Positions 34,670 to 43,151 of a DNA stretch of 64,000 nt are shown piece after piece. Every line of letters begins with the position of its first letter. Position 1 is the first letter of the stretch. The position numbers and the translations under genes were made by a program. Below the pieces are notes generated by a model. That model did not search any database. It worked only from the letters and a program-made list of their open reading frames with translations, and was not told the origin of the DNA. The stretch is from Hymenobacter armeniacus (GTDB lineage Bacteria; Bacteroidota; Bacteroidia; Cytophagales; Hymenobacteraceae), in NCBI RefSeq assembly GCF_014699055.1, contig NZ_JACXAC010000002.1:62001-126000 (forward strand), written 5' to 3'.

Positions 34670-35140
34670 ATGCCCGTTGTTGTTTTGCGCGATTTCCGGC
34701 CGGGCGACCAACCCGTTTTCCGGCAGCTCAACGAGGAGTGGATTTCGAAATACTTCACCCTCGAGCCCGCCGATTTGAAGGCGCTCGACCACCCCGAAGC
34801 ATACGTCCTGGCGTCGGGCGGCGCCATTCTGTTTGCGGAGCTGGCAGAAAACGTGGTGGGCACCTGCGCCCTGATTAAAATGGCCGACGGCCGCAGCTAC
34901 GAGCTGGCCAAGATGGCCGTAGCGCCCGCCGCCCAGGGCCAGCAGATTGGTTTCCTGCTGGGCCAGGCCGCCATTCAGCGGGTGCGCGACCTCGGCGGGG
35001 CCCGCGTGTACCTCGAAAGCAACGCGAAACTGGCGCCGGCCCTGGCGCTGTACCGCAAGCTCGGCTTTCGCGACCTGGCGCAGCCGCTGGCGTCGCCCTA
35101 CGCCCGGGCCGATGTGCAAATGGAGCTGCTCCTCGCCTGA
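34670..35140 (+). CDS. GNAT-family N-acetyltransferase
   Basis: 156 aa. The GNAT core runs from IVVLRDFRPGDQP-like start (VVVLRDFRPGDQPVFRQLNEEW) to the acetyl-CoA loop KMAVAPAAQGQQIGFLLGQA (about 82-101) and the final strand YRKLGFRDLAQPL. The acceptor is unknown. The stop overlaps the start of the next gene (TGATG at 35138-35142), so it is translationally coupled to a glutamyl-tRNA-synthetase-like gene. That pairing hints at a joint role, such as acting on a tRNA, an amino acid or a peptide, but nothing in the sequence shows which. Confidence 0.88.
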   Translation: MPVVVLRDFRPGDQPVFRQLNEEWISKYFTLEPADLKALDHPEAYVLASGGAILFAELAENVVGTCALIKMADGRSYELAKMAVAPAAQGQQIGFLLGQAAIQRVRDLGGARVYLESNAKLAPALALYRKLGFRDLAQPLASPYARADVQMELLLA

Positions 35141-36018
35141 TGCTGGCCCCTGCGTCTGCTACTTCGCCCGTGGTTTCCCGCCTGGCGCCCACGCCCAGCG
35201 GCTACCTGCACCTCGGCAACGCCGTGAACTTTGTGCTGACCTGGCTGCTCACGCGCCAAGCCGGCGGCACGCTGCACCTGCGCATCGACGACCTGGACCG
35301 CGCCCGCCTGCGCCCGGCGTATCTGGACAATATCTTCCGCGTCATCGACTGGCTAGGCATTGATTACGACCACGGCCCCAGCGGCCCCGACGATTTCCTG
35401 CGCCACCATTCGCAACTCCTGCACCTGCCCGAGTACAACCGCGTGCTCCGCCGCCTGGCGCAGCAGCCGGGCTTGGTGCATGCCAGCCAGCGCACCCGCA
35501 CCGGCGGCCCCGATGCTGCCGTGCCGCTCGACACGCCCGGCGCGGCCTGGCGGGTGCACGTGCCCAACGGCACAGAAGTTAAGTTTCACGACGCCTGGCA
35601 GGGCGAAACCATCGTCCCGCTCGGCGCGCTGATGCCGGATTTTGTCGTCCGCAAAAAAGACGGCGTAGCGGCGTACCAAGTGGCTTCGGTGGTGGATGAT
35701 TTGCGCCTTGGCACCAACTTGATTGTGCGCGGGCTGGACTTGCAGCCCAGCACGACCGCGCAGTTGTGGTTGGCTTCGCAACTTTCAGAGACACCTTCTT
35801 TTAATGCCCAGCGCATTGCGTTTTATCACCACAAATTGCTGACCGACGAGGCTGGCCAGAAGCTCTCTAAGTCGCAGCAGCGGCCTCTGGATGCAGGTGT
35901 GCTGGACCAAAAAGGAGGAAAGCAGGCGGTGTTCCGAGCCGTGGCCGAACTGCTCTACCTGCCAGCTAGCGCCAGCGAAACATTGGCAATGTTGCAGCAG
36001 GCCTTTGCAAACGGGTAG
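35140..36018 (+). CDS. GluQ-like glutamyl-tRNA synthetase paralogue
   Basis: 292 aa: only the class I catalytic domain, without the anticodon-binding half. The HIGH-type motif is SGYLHLGNAVNF (about 15-26) and the KMSKS-type loop is KLSKSQ near 245; LRIDDLDRARLRPAYL follows the family. Length fits glutamyl-Q tRNA(Asp) synthetase, which attaches Glu to queuosine in tRNA(Asp). The zinc-binding Cys residues of E. coli GluQ are not present: the region reads LVHASQRTRTGG, and the chain has no Cys. Zinc-less GluQ members exist, so activity may be kept. The gene overlaps the GNAT gene by one base. Confidence 0.85.
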   Translation: MLAPASATSPVVSRLAPTPSGYLHLGNAVNFVLTWLLTRQAGGTLHLRIDDLDRARLRPAYLDNIFRVIDWLGIDYDHGPSGPDDFLRHHSQLLHLPEYNRVLRRLAQQPGLVHASQRTRTGGPDAAVPLDTPGAAWRVHVPNGTEVKFHDAWQGETIVPLGALMPDFVVRKKDGVAAYQVASVVDDLRLGTNLIVRGLDLQPSTTAQLWLASQLSETPSFNAQRIAFYHHKLLTDEAGQKLSKSQQRPLDAGVLDQKGGKQAVFRAVAELLYLPASASETLAMLQQAFANG

Positions 36019-36020
36019 CG

Positions 36021-36710
36021 CTACCGCACCTCTTTCTTGAACTCCTCGGCCCAATGGTCGGCCAAGCGGGTGGGCTCCGGCAGCTTGTAGCCGCGCAGGC
36101 ACGCCAGCGTGAGGCGGGTGGCCGTGGCCTGGTCGCAGCGGTGGCCGGGGCTTACGAACAGCGGCAGCACCTTGTCTTTGCTGCGAATGACCTCGCCAAT
36201 CAGGTCGCCGCTTTTGGCGTCGATAAGCGGGGAAATATTGCCGCGCTCCAGACCGGGCTCTTGGAACGTGCCGGTCAGCTTCTGCTTGGCCACGCCGAAA
36301 GTGGGCATATCGAGCAGCACGCCCAGGTGGGCGGCAATGCCCATCCGGCGCGGGTGCGCAATGCCGTGGCCGTCGACCATGATGACGTCGGGCTTGTTTT
36401 CGAGCTTGGCGAAGGTGTGAATGACGTTGGGCGCCTCGCGAAAGGACAGGAAGCCCGGCACGTAAGGCATGTCGACCGGGCCGTAGTTGTACACCTTTTC
36501 CACCAGCTCCAACGACGGAAATTTCAGCACCACGAACACCGACAGGATGGTGTCGGGGGTGGGGAAAGAGGAGTCGCAGCCGGCGATGAGGCGCGGCTCC
36601 TGCGCCAGCGGCTCGGCGCGCACGCGCTGGCGCATTTCGTGCTGCTGTTGGGTGAGGCTTTGCACGAGAACGGGGTCGGGCGGCGGGCCGGGTGGGCGGT
36701 AATAGGCCAT
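36021..36710 (-). CDS. nfi: Endonuclease V
   Basis: 229 aa. The family residues are visible: AGCDSSFP (catalytic Asp, about 42), YVPGFLSFREAPN (about 88-100, with Glu), and VDGHGIAHPRRMGIAAHLGVLLDMPTFGVAK (110-140). Later come PLFVSPGHRCD and a polar end. The enzyme nicks DNA next to deaminated adenine (inosine) and related lesions. ATG 36710 (MAYYRPPGPPP) is chosen; longer frames run into inverted repeat E. The gene converges on the GluQ-like gene with only 2 nt between the stops, so no terminator fits there. Confidence 0.92.
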   Translation of the reverse strand: MAYYRPPGPPPDPVLVQSLTQQQHEMRQRVRAEPLAQEPRLIAGCDSSFPTPDTILSVFVVLKFPSLELVEKVYNYGPVDMPYVPGFLSFREAPNVIHTFAKLENKPDVIMVDGHGIAHPRRMGIAAHLGVLLDMPTFGVAKQKLTGTFQEPGLERGNISPLIDAKSGDLIGEVIRSKDKVLPLFVSPGHRCDQATATRLTLACLRGYKLPEPTRLADHWAEEFKKEVR

Positions 36711-36722
36711 TTTTTGAGGTAG

Positions 36723-36838
36723 GAGTGAAGAGTTAAAAGTTGGGGCTCGGTTTCGTATTCGCCTTGAAATCCACAAATGGCGTATACGCGAGCTGTGCAG
36801 TTGGTGCCCAACTCTCAACTTCTAACTTTTAATTCCTC
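36723..36838. repeat. Imperfect inverted repeat, family E
   Basis: AGAGTTAAAAGTTGGGG on the left pairs with CAACTTCTAACTTTTAATTC on the right with a few mismatches, around an about 70-nt loop. It separates the divergent endonuclease V and DUF1990 genes. Confidence 0.6.
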
Positions 36839-36849
36839 ATTCAACCAGC

Positions 36850-37425
36850 ATGGCGCAGTCTGAACAGCCGGCGGCCACCGGCTCCGGCCCGTGGCTGGAG
36901 CGCCGCTACAGCATCGACGTGGCCCGGCCGCGCCTGTCGCCCGCCCAACTCATGGCCCAGGTGCAGGCCGACGTGCCCCGGTTTGCGCCCGAGCTGCTGG
37001 CCGATTTCAAGAAAAAGGGCGAGCCCGAAGCCGGCCTGCGGGTCGGTTCCGAATTCGAAATCAGCATCCTGGGCCCCTGGAATGGCTGCGTGCGCGTGAC
37101 CGAAGTCAGCGCCACGCACTTTGAGTTCATCACCCTCGAAGGCCACCCCGAAGCCGGCCGCATTCGCTTCGAAACCCACTACCTGGACGAACGGCCCGAT
37201 GTGCTGCGGTTTGAAATCCGCTCGCGGGCCCGCTCCCGCGACGGCCTCGTGGCGTTTGCCTACAACACCACGGGCATCGGCAAGCGCGTGCAGGAGGCTA
37301 CCTGGGTCGAGTTTTGCCGGCGCGCCGCGGCCGCCAGCGGCGGCCAGGCCCTGGCCGACGTGGTGGTCGAAACCCTCACCCAAACCGCAGACGACCAGCC
37401 CAATGAGCACGAGCGCCACACCTAA
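36850..37425 (+). CDS. DUF1990-family protein, first of a pair
   Basis: 191 aa. Residues 70-165 show the DUF1990 pattern: ILGPWNGCVRVTEVSATHFE, then FITLEGHPEAGRIRFETHYL and AYNTTGIGKRVQEATWVEF. The fold is thought to be a small START/lipocalin-like beta-barrel of unknown function (family knowledge, tentative). The gene overlaps the next one (37403) by 23 nt in another frame, and both proteins belong to the same broad family, so they may form a heterodimer. The first ~50 residues, rich in Pro and Ala, carry no domain that I recognise. Confidence 0.75.
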   Translation: MAQSEQPAATGSGPWLERRYSIDVARPRLSPAQLMAQVQADVPRFAPELLADFKKKGEPEAGLRVGSEFEISILGPWNGCVRVTEVSATHFEFITLEGHPEAGRIRFETHYLDERPDVLRFEIRSRARSRDGLVAFAYNTTGIGKRVQEATWVEFCRRAAAASGGQALADVVVETLTQTADDQPNEHERHT

Positions 37426-38098
37426 GCCCGCCGCCGCTGGCCCCGCGCCCTGGGAGCAGTACCGCGCCCGCCTCGAAGCCTACGCCAACGCCAAAGTCAA
37501 TTACGACTTCTCGCGCCAAAGCGAGTACACCACCGAAACCGGCTGGCGCCTCGACGACTACGAAACCGACCTGCCCGCCGAAGCGCCCGGCCCACCGGAG
37601 GCCCGCGGCTCCTTCGCCGCCGCGCAGGATGTGCTGCGCCGCTACGCCTTCCCGCCGCCCGACCTCATCACCGGCATCTTCCGCCCCGATGGGCCTTTGG
37701 AAAACCGCATCATGCTGCTGCGGGCGCAGTTTCTGTTCTTCAAGTTCTACTTCGGCGTGCGGGTGAGCGGCGTGACCGACGAAGAGCGCGCCACGCCCCA
37801 CGGCCCCGAGCGGGTGTGGGGCTACGGCTACCGCACCCTGGAGGGCCACTTCGAGCGCGGCCAGATTGACTTCACCATCCACAAAAACCTGACGTCGGGC
37901 GCGGTGCAGTTTCGCATCCACGCTGTGTCGCAGCCCGGCCGCATCCGTAACCCGTTCTATTGGGTGGGTTTCAAGCTGTTCGGGCGCGGGCTGCAGCGCA
38001 AGTTTGCCCGCGAGTCGTTGCGGCGAATGAAGGAACTGGTGGCCGCTGAGCTGGAAAAGGCGCCGGCCCGCCAAACCTTGCCCGCGCCGGCGGGTTAG
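37403..38098 (+). CDS. DUF1990-family protein, second of a pair
   Basis: 231 aa. The core runs from FPPPDLITGIFRPDGPLENRI to GYGYRTLEGHFERGQIDF (near 145-162) and FYWVGFKLFGRGLQRKFARE, which match the C-terminal half of DUF1990. Start ATG at 37403 lies within the end of the previous gene (23-nt overlap), so the two are probably coupled. It keeps the family's aromatic-rich strands. No signal peptide or membrane helix is seen. Function is unknown; the pair may have arisen by duplication and divergence. Confidence 0.72.
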   Translation: MSTSATPKPAAAGPAPWEQYRARLEAYANAKVNYDFSRQSEYTTETGWRLDDYETDLPAEAPGPPEARGSFAAAQDVLRRYAFPPPDLITGIFRPDGPLENRIMLLRAQFLFFKFYFGVRVSGVTDEERATPHGPERVWGYGYRTLEGHFERGQIDFTIHKNLTSGAVQFRIHAVSQPGRIRNPFYWVGFKLFGRGLQRKFARESLRRMKELVAAELEKAPARQTLPAPAG

Positions 38099-38117
38099 GT
38101 AAGTCTTGTGTTTTGCG

Positions 38118-38157
38118 CGTCATGCTCCGGCCGCGCGGCCGCCAGATGAGCATGACG
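38118..38157. repeat. Inverted repeat of family A (copy A3)
   Basis: CGTCATGCTC and GAGCATGACG are perfect 10-bp arms, with a CGGCCGCGCGGCCG palindrome in the loop, followed by TTCTGTTACTC as in copy A2 (TTCTGTTAACTC). Confidence 0.8.
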
Positions 38158-38192
38158 TTCTGTTACTCTTTTTACCAAATAGCTTCCCCCTA

Positions 38193-39245
38193 ATGCTTCC
38201 TACGAAAGCCTACGCGGCCCCCGCCGCCAACATTCCTTTAGAACCCTTCAACTTCGAGCGCCGCGAAGTGGGCCCGCACGACGTGCTCATCGACATTCAG
38301 TTTTGTGGCGTGTGCCACTCCGACCTGCACCAGGTGCGCGACGAGTGGGGCGGCTCCATCTTCCCCATGGTGCCGGGCCACGAAATCGTGGGCCGCATCA
38401 CGCAGGTGGGCGACCACGTGAAGAACTTCAAGGTGGGCGACCTGGCCGGCGTGGGCTGCATGGTCGATTCCTGCCGCACCTGCCCCAGCTGCCAGGAAGG
38501 CCTGGAGCAATACTGCGAAACCACCGGCATGGTGGGCACCTACAACGGCCGCGAAATCGGCACCGGCGCCCCCACCTACGGCGGCTACTCCTCGCAGATT
38601 GTGGTGGACGAGAAGTACACCCTCAAAGTATCGGAGAAGCTGGACCTGGCCCGCGTGGCGCCGCTGCTCTGCGCCGGCATCACCACCTACTCGCCCCTGC
38701 GCCAGTGGAACGTGCAGCCCGGCCACCGCGTGGCCGTGATGGGGCTGGGCGGCTTGGGCCACATGGCCGTGAAGCTGGCCGCCGCCATGGGTGCCGAAGT
38801 GACGGTGCTCAGCACCTCGCCCAACAAAGAAGCCGATGCCAAAGAGCTGGGCGCCCACAAGTTTGTGGTAACCAAAGACAAAGCCCAGCTAAAAGAAGTA
38901 ACCAACTACTTCGACTTCATCATCAACACCGTGTCGGCCCCGCTCGACTTGGCCGCCTACCTGAATCTGCTGCGCCGCGACGGCACCATGATTCTGCTGG
39001 GCGTGCCGCCCGAAGCCCCGCAGGTGCACGCCTTCAACCTCATTGCCAAGCGCCGCCGCATTGCCGGTTCGCTCATCGGCGGCATTGCCGAGACGCAGGA
39101 AATGCTGGACTTCTGCGCCGAGCACAACATCATGTCCGATATTGAGCTCATCAACATCAAAGACATCAACGAAGCCTACGAGCGCATGCTGAAAGGCGAC
39201 GTGAAGTACCGCTTCGTGATTGACCTGGCCACGCTGGAAAACTAG
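38193..39245 (+). CDS. Zinc-dependent alcohol dehydrogenase (YahK/CAD-like), copy 1
   Basis: 350 aa. Catalytic zinc motif CGVCHSDLH (about 38-46) with GHEIVGRI (about 66-73); structural zinc CxxCxxC...C in DSCRTCPSCQEGLEQYC (about 94-110); NAD(P)-binding GLGGLGH (about 180-186). This is the cinnamyl-alcohol-dehydrogenase group of medium-chain dehydrogenases, which reduce many aldehydes with NADPH. The ATG at 38193 is chosen: the frame upstream runs into repeat A3. A paralogue with the same plan is at 62693-63772. It is monocistronic, with a terminator at 39364-39411. Confidence 0.93.
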   Translation: MLPTKAYAAPAANIPLEPFNFERREVGPHDVLIDIQFCGVCHSDLHQVRDEWGGSIFPMVPGHEIVGRITQVGDHVKNFKVGDLAGVGCMVDSCRTCPSCQEGLEQYCETTGMVGTYNGREIGTGAPTYGGYSSQIVVDEKYTLKVSEKLDLARVAPLLCAGITTYSPLRQWNVQPGHRVAVMGLGGLGHMAVKLAAAMGAEVTVLSTSPNKEADAKELGAHKFVVTKDKAQLKEVTNYFDFIINTVSAPLDLAAYLNLLRRDGTMILLGVPPEAPQVHAFNLIAKRRRIAGSLIGGIAETQEMLDFCAEHNIMSDIELINIKDINEAYERMLKGDVKYRFVIDLATLEN

Positions 39246-39251
39246 GGTGGC

Positions 39252-39366
39252 TTGACCGAGGTAGAGACGCAATATGTTGCGTCTCGGCGCCCGCGCCGTT
39301 CGGGAGTCGTTCTCACGTTGTCGTTCAACGACGAGACGCAACATATTGCGTCACTACCTCGGTCAA
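39252..39366. repeat. Inverted repeat of family B (copy B2)
   Basis: Arms 39252-39286 and 39332-39366, 35 bp each with one mismatch, with the core GTAGAGACGCAATATGTTGC. It lies between the dehydrogenase stop and the terminator. Confidence 0.92.
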
Positions 39367-39411
39367 TAAAAAAGAGGCTCCCGCTAGCAGCGAGAGCCTC
39401 TTTTTTATTGA
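39364..39411. terminator. Convergent terminator
   Basis: AATAAAAAAGAGGCTC and GAGCCTCTTTTTTATT form a symmetrical hairpin between the plus-strand dehydrogenase and the minus-strand serine hydrolase. Confidence 0.88.
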
Positions 39412-39425
39412 CAGCCAGCTAGCGG

Positions 39426-40964
39426 CTACTGCTTGGTGAACACATACGGGTCCTGCTCCAGCCCGTCGTTCACGCGGATTTCCAAGGTCTTCACCTTCCC
39501 GTTTTCCACCGTGAACGGAGCCGGGAAAATGCCGTAAGCCGCGTGGTTGAACGTGCTGCGGAAAATGTCGCCGTCCAGGTAATCCAGCGTGGTGGTGAGA
39601 GTGGGGTGGTGCGAGAAGCGCACGAGCAATTGTTTGCCTTTGGGCTCGACGGTGATGCTGCCGTAGACGGGGTGCGTGTAGGTGCCGGCGTAGTCTTTCA
39701 GGCTGCGGGCGGGCTTGTTTTTCTTGGCCACGCGGGCGGCCAGGTCGGCCACGTTCTTGGCGGTTTCGGCGTTGCCGGGCTTGGCGAAGCCGTAGAGCTG
39801 GCGGCTGCGGTCCACGTAGGGCACGTCCAGGTAGGCGTCGAGCAGCTGGTAGCGCAGGGCTTCGAAAAAGCTCTGGTTATCTTGGTTGGTGAGCACGGCG
39901 ATGCCCAGGTTTTCTTCGGGCACGAAGCACACGTTGGTCACGAAGCCGTTGGCGCCGCCCGTGTGCCAGTAAATCTGGCGGGCGTTGTAATCGGCTGAGT
40001 ACACGCCCAGGCCATAGGTGCGGAAGTGCATCGGGAGAATAGGCGACTTGCTGCTGCCCACCAGCGTGTTGCCCTCGCGGGTGCGGCGCAGCGTGGCCCA
40101 GGGCAGCACCCGCTGGCCGTTGTATTTGCCGCTGTCGAGCTGGAAGCGCAGCCAGTGGGCCAGGTCGTTGGTGCAGGAAACCAGGCTGGCGGCCGGCCCA
40201 AAATTGTCGACCACATCAAAAGGCACCGGCGCGAGCGGGCCAAAGGCCGTGGTGTAGGGCCGGGCCACGTTGGGCCGCTGCTCGGCACCGGCCGAGAGGG
40301 GGTAGGTGTTCGTCATGCCCAGCGGCGTGAGCAGGCGCTGCTGCACAAAATCCTGCCAAGTGGTGCCGCCCGTGGCCACCGGAATGATTTCGCCGGCCGT
40401 CAGGAAGCCGTAGTTGCTGTAGCCATAGGTTTGGCGAAACACGCCCGTGGGCTTCAGGTAGCGCACTTTTTGCAGAATGTCGGCCCGGCTCAGGTTGGAG
40501 TTCCAGAAAGTGAAATCGCCCTGAAAGGTCTTGGTGCCCATGCGGTGGCCCAGCACGTCGCGAATGGTGACGAGGCGCGTGCTCGCGGAGTCATACAGCC
40601 GGAAATCGGGCAGGTACTGGCGCACCGGGTCGTCGAGCTTGAGCTTCTTTTCTTCTACCAGCTGCGAGATGGCCGTGCCGGTGAAGAGCTTGGAGTTCGA
40701 CGCAATGAGAAACAGCGTGTTGCCGTCCACGGGCTCGGGCTTGCCCACCGCCCGCACGCCGAAGCCCTGCGAGGCCACCACCTGCCCGTCCTTCACCACC
40801 ACCACGGCCAAGCCGGGGATGTTCCAGAGCTTGAGGCCGCGTTTCACGTAGCTGGCCAGGCTGTCGCGCACGAAGGCGTTGCCGGTGGCGGGCGCCTGGG
40901 CCTGGGCGGGTGCCGAAAAAGAAGCGGCCGCCGCGAGGGCCGCCAGGAAAAAGGGAAAGCGCAT
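39426..40964 (-). CDS. Exported serine hydrolase (class C beta-lactamase fold)
   Basis: 512 aa with signal peptide (FFLAALAAAASFSAPAQAQA). SxxK appears in IASNSKLFTGT (about 90-100); YxN in TYGYSNYGFLTAG; and HTGGANG is the K/HTG box. The last ~110 residues (YAGTYTHPVYGSITVEPKGK) form the DUF3471-type barrel often attached to such hydrolases. It has no T9SS sorting domain, unlike the one at 33208. ATG 40964 is chosen: it gives a clean signal peptide, and longer frames cross the promoter and the next gene. Substrate unknown (peptide, ester or beta-lactam). Confidence 0.9.
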   Translation of the reverse strand: MRFPFFLAALAAAASFSAPAQAQAPATGNAFVRDSLASYVKRGLKLWNIPGLAVVVVKDGQVVASQGFGVRAVGKPEPVDGNTLFLIASNSKLFTGTAISQLVEEKKLKLDDPVRQYLPDFRLYDSASTRLVTIRDVLGHRMGTKTFQGDFTFWNSNLSRADILQKVRYLKPTGVFRQTYGYSNYGFLTAGEIIPVATGGTTWQDFVQQRLLTPLGMTNTYPLSAGAEQRPNVARPYTTAFGPLAPVPFDVVDNFGPAASLVSCTNDLAHWLRFQLDSGKYNGQRVLPWATLRRTREGNTLVGSSKSPILPMHFRTYGLGVYSADYNARQIYWHTGGANGFVTNVCFVPEENLGIAVLTNQDNQSFFEALRYQLLDAYLDVPYVDRSRQLYGFAKPGNAETAKNVADLAARVAKKNKPARSLKDYAGTYTHPVYGSITVEPKGKQLLVRFSHHPTLTTTLDYLDGDIFRSTFNHAAYGIFPAPFTVENGKVKTLEIRVNDGLEQDPYVFTKQ

Positions 40965-40997
40965 AAAGCCAAAAACGGATAAATAGTGCAACAAAGC

Positions 40998-41005
40998 CAA
41001 AGCTA
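40998..41005 (-). promoter_or_regulatory. -7 element of the serine hydrolase gene
   Basis: The minus strand reads TAGCTTTG (TAnnTTTG), 33 nt from the start codon, in a 67-bp gap. Confidence 0.5.
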
Positions 41006-41031
41006 AGTCCACGCGCGCAGACGGGGTCCGC

Positions 41032-41907
41032 TCATGGCGCCACCCGCCGGAAACGCCCCGCCCGGTATGCATAGGTGCCGGGCGTGATGGGAGTAACCAC
41101 GTAGTCGGGGCCCGACTCAAATTTCCCTTCCTGCCGCACCCGGCCGACGTACACGCGGCCATGGCGCACGGTGATTTTTCGCCGGGCATCGGCGTAGTTG
41201 CCGCCTTCCATCTCGCCATTATCGGCGGTACGCGTAGGCGAGATTTCCTCCGTAGCTCCATCCAGGCTGTGCCAGATGATGTGCGGCGGGCCCTTGAAGG
41301 AAATGAGCAGCGTGTAGTCTTCCATTTCACGCTGTCCTTGCCCGGCCATGCTCCCGCCCAATTCTATCAGTAGCTCTTGGGGAGGGCGTTGGTCCAGCTC
41401 CACGGCGCGGGCATTCAGGTAGGGCAGAGAGTTGTAGCCTTCCAGCCACGAATTCAGGTCCAGCTCCGCCCAGCGGCCTACGCCCAGCGGCCGGAAAAAG
41501 AGGCGCTTGCCGCTGTATTCGTCGGCGCTCAGCACCCGGCACCGGTCGGTCCACAACTCTACCCAACTCGCGGATATTGCTGCATCGGGCTCCAGTGAAT
41601 CGGCCTCCAGCAGCACTGCCGCCCTGATGCTGTCCAGCTGAGGCCCGGTCCAGTAATCGACGGGTAGCTCAATTGGCCGCAACGAATCAGGAAAAAGCGT
41701 TTGTTTTTCGGGGCGCGCCGGTGCGGCCACGCTGCTATCAGGCCGAGCCAAGGAGGGAGCGGCCTGCGCCGCGAGCGGGGGCGGGACCGTAGGCGCGGCT
41801 TGCTCCGCTTGGCGCTGATGGCCGGATTGGCAAGCGCTGAGCAACAGCGCCAACAGGAGCCCTCCGGCGATATTCCGGCACCGTCGGCGGACCAGCAGCT
41901 TCAACAT
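41032..41907 (-). CDS. Lipoprotein of unknown function
   Basis: 291 aa. A lipoprotein signal ends LLLALLLSACQSG, so the mature protein is attached by Cys-26 or close to it. A Pro/Ala-rich linker follows (about 30-65). The folded part starts near PIELPVDYWTGPQLDSIRAA and has alternating strands such as LLIELGGSMAGQGQREMEDYTLLIS. It ends with AYRAGRFRRVAP. I do not recognise the family. It stands alone between the serine hydrolase and exonuclease genes, all on the minus strand, with gaps of 67 and 43 bp, so a weak operon with the exonuclease is possible. Confidence 0.7.
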   Translation of the reverse strand: MLKLLVRRRCRNIAGGLLLALLLSACQSGHQRQAEQAAPTVPPPLAAQAAPSLARPDSSVAAPARPEKQTLFPDSLRPIELPVDYWTGPQLDSIRAAVLLEADSLEPDAAISASWVELWTDRCRVLSADEYSGKRLFFRPLGVGRWAELDLNSWLEGYNSLPYLNARAVELDQRPPQELLIELGGSMAGQGQREMEDYTLLISFKGPPHIIWHSLDGATEEISPTRTADNGEMEGGNYADARRKITVRHGRVYVGRVRQEGKFESGPDYVVTPITPGTYAYRAGRFRRVAP

Positions 41908-41950
41908 AGCGCACGAGCAAGCATGGTCGAAGCGTAATTAGTTCTACTAC

Positions 41951-42751
41951 TTACACCACGCGCCGCATCACGGGCGCGGCGGCCTCGTCGGCGTACACGA
42001 TGTGCTCGTCGCGGAAGGGCTCTTCGCCCCGAAATTTCTGGATGATGCGGGCCGTGGTGATGATGTCCTTCTGGCAGTACTTGGCGATGCGCGGCAGGTC
42101 GTTTTCTTCCCAATACACGCGGGCCACGTCGGCGCCGGTGATGTCGTCTTTGGGCGTGGGAATGCCGAAAATGGTGGCCAGCAGGTTGAGGGAGGTGTAG
42201 GACTTGCGGTCGCCGAACTTCCACAGTTCCATGGTGTCGTGGTGGGGCACTTCCCAGGGCTTTTTGCCGGCCAGGTCGAGTTGGGGCGGCAGGGGCAGGC
42301 CGTTCACCAGAATGCGGCGGCCCAGGTAGGGGAAGTCGAACTCCTTGCCGTTGTGGGCGCAGAGCGTGTATTTAGGCCGGTGCGCCAGCAGGGCCGCGAA
42401 GTCGCGCAGCAGCTGCTTCTCGTCGTGGTCGGCGAAGCTTTTCACGCGGAAGCGGGTGATTTCCTCCTGCTTGTCGTGCACGAAATAGCCCACCGAAATG
42501 CACACCACCTTGCCAAACTCGGCGTAGATGCCGGCCTGCTCAAACAGGCTGGCGGCGGTGAGGTGCTCGGGCAGGGGCTCGGGGGCCTGGGGGCGGCCGG
42601 TGTAGCCCTGCTGGCGGCGCAGGCTCTCGCTCTTGTGCTCCCAGAGGTGGCGCAGCATCTCGTCGAGGTTGTCGTGGCAGTCCACGCAGGGCACGGTTTC
42701 GATGTCGATGACAAAGAGTTGGTCGAGCGGGGTGCGGTGGAGGTGCTGCAT
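41951..42751 (-). CDS. DEDDy-type 3'-5' exonuclease (PolB-like)
   Basis: 266 aa. ExoI FVIDIETVPCVD (about 11-22), ExoII CAHNGKEFDFPYLGRRIL (about 130-147) and ExoIII YCQKDIITTARII (about 230-242) place it in the DEDDy family, in the group called predicted 3'-5' exonucleases related to the exonuclease domain of DNA polymerase B. No polymerase domain is present. It probably trims DNA or RNA 3' ends; the exact substrate is unknown. The start is the ATG giving MQHLHRTPLDQLF; a TTG 12 nt upstream is less likely. A near -7 element (TATCTTCG) lies at 42780-42787. Confidence 0.88.
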   Translation of the reverse strand: MQHLHRTPLDQLFVIDIETVPCVDCHDNLDEMLRHLWEHKSESLRRQQGYTGRPQAPEPLPEHLTAASLFEQAGIYAEFGKVVCISVGYFVHDKQEEITRFRVKSFADHDEKQLLRDFAALLAHRPKYTLCAHNGKEFDFPYLGRRILVNGLPLPPQLDLAGKKPWEVPHHDTMELWKFGDRKSYTSLNLLATIFGIPTPKDDITGADVARVYWEENDLPRIAKYCQKDIITTARIIQKFRGEEPFRDEHIVYADEAAAPVMRRVV

Positions 42752-43151
42752 GGCAGAAGGCAAAAGCGGTTATTGTAATCGAAGATACTGCGGCGGGCCC
42801 TTGTTCGACCAAGCCTAACGGGGCCAAAAAGCCCGCCGGGCGAGCGCAAAGACGAAGTGGCCGACAATTTTTTCCGGGGCGCTGTAATGAATCGGCGGTC
42901 CGGACGGTAAGCCCAACCAATCGAGCCAGCGCCGGAACCGTCCCGATTTATGATTTGGGGCGGCCCACATCGTGAGTTAAAGCGCGCCGCCCCCGGCCCC
43001 CGGGACCTTTGAGCAATTATTTCACCCCGCCACAGTTTACGCCATGTCCCGTCGACTCCCGCCTGTTAAGCCGCGGTTACTTCTCTCGCCGCAGGCAACC
43101 TCGTGGGCCCGGCCGTCATCCTTGCTGTCGCACCTAGCTCCTTTCCCGTTG
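42752..43151. other. Divergent intergenic region before the beta-barrel gene
   Basis: 400 bp. It carries a TATCTTCG element on the minus strand (42780-42787) for the exonuclease and a GACCTTTG near-match on the plus strand (43004-43011) for the barrel gene. No inverted repeat or small gene is evident. The frame is open from ATG 43044, but this would put 36 extra residues before a perfect signal peptide. Confidence 0.5.

Noticed and set aside
33208..40964. Beta-lactam resistance by the two class C-fold hydrolases
   Set aside because: The SxxK fold is shared by esterases and peptidases; the sequence gives no evidence of beta-lactamase activity, and neither has ampC-type context.
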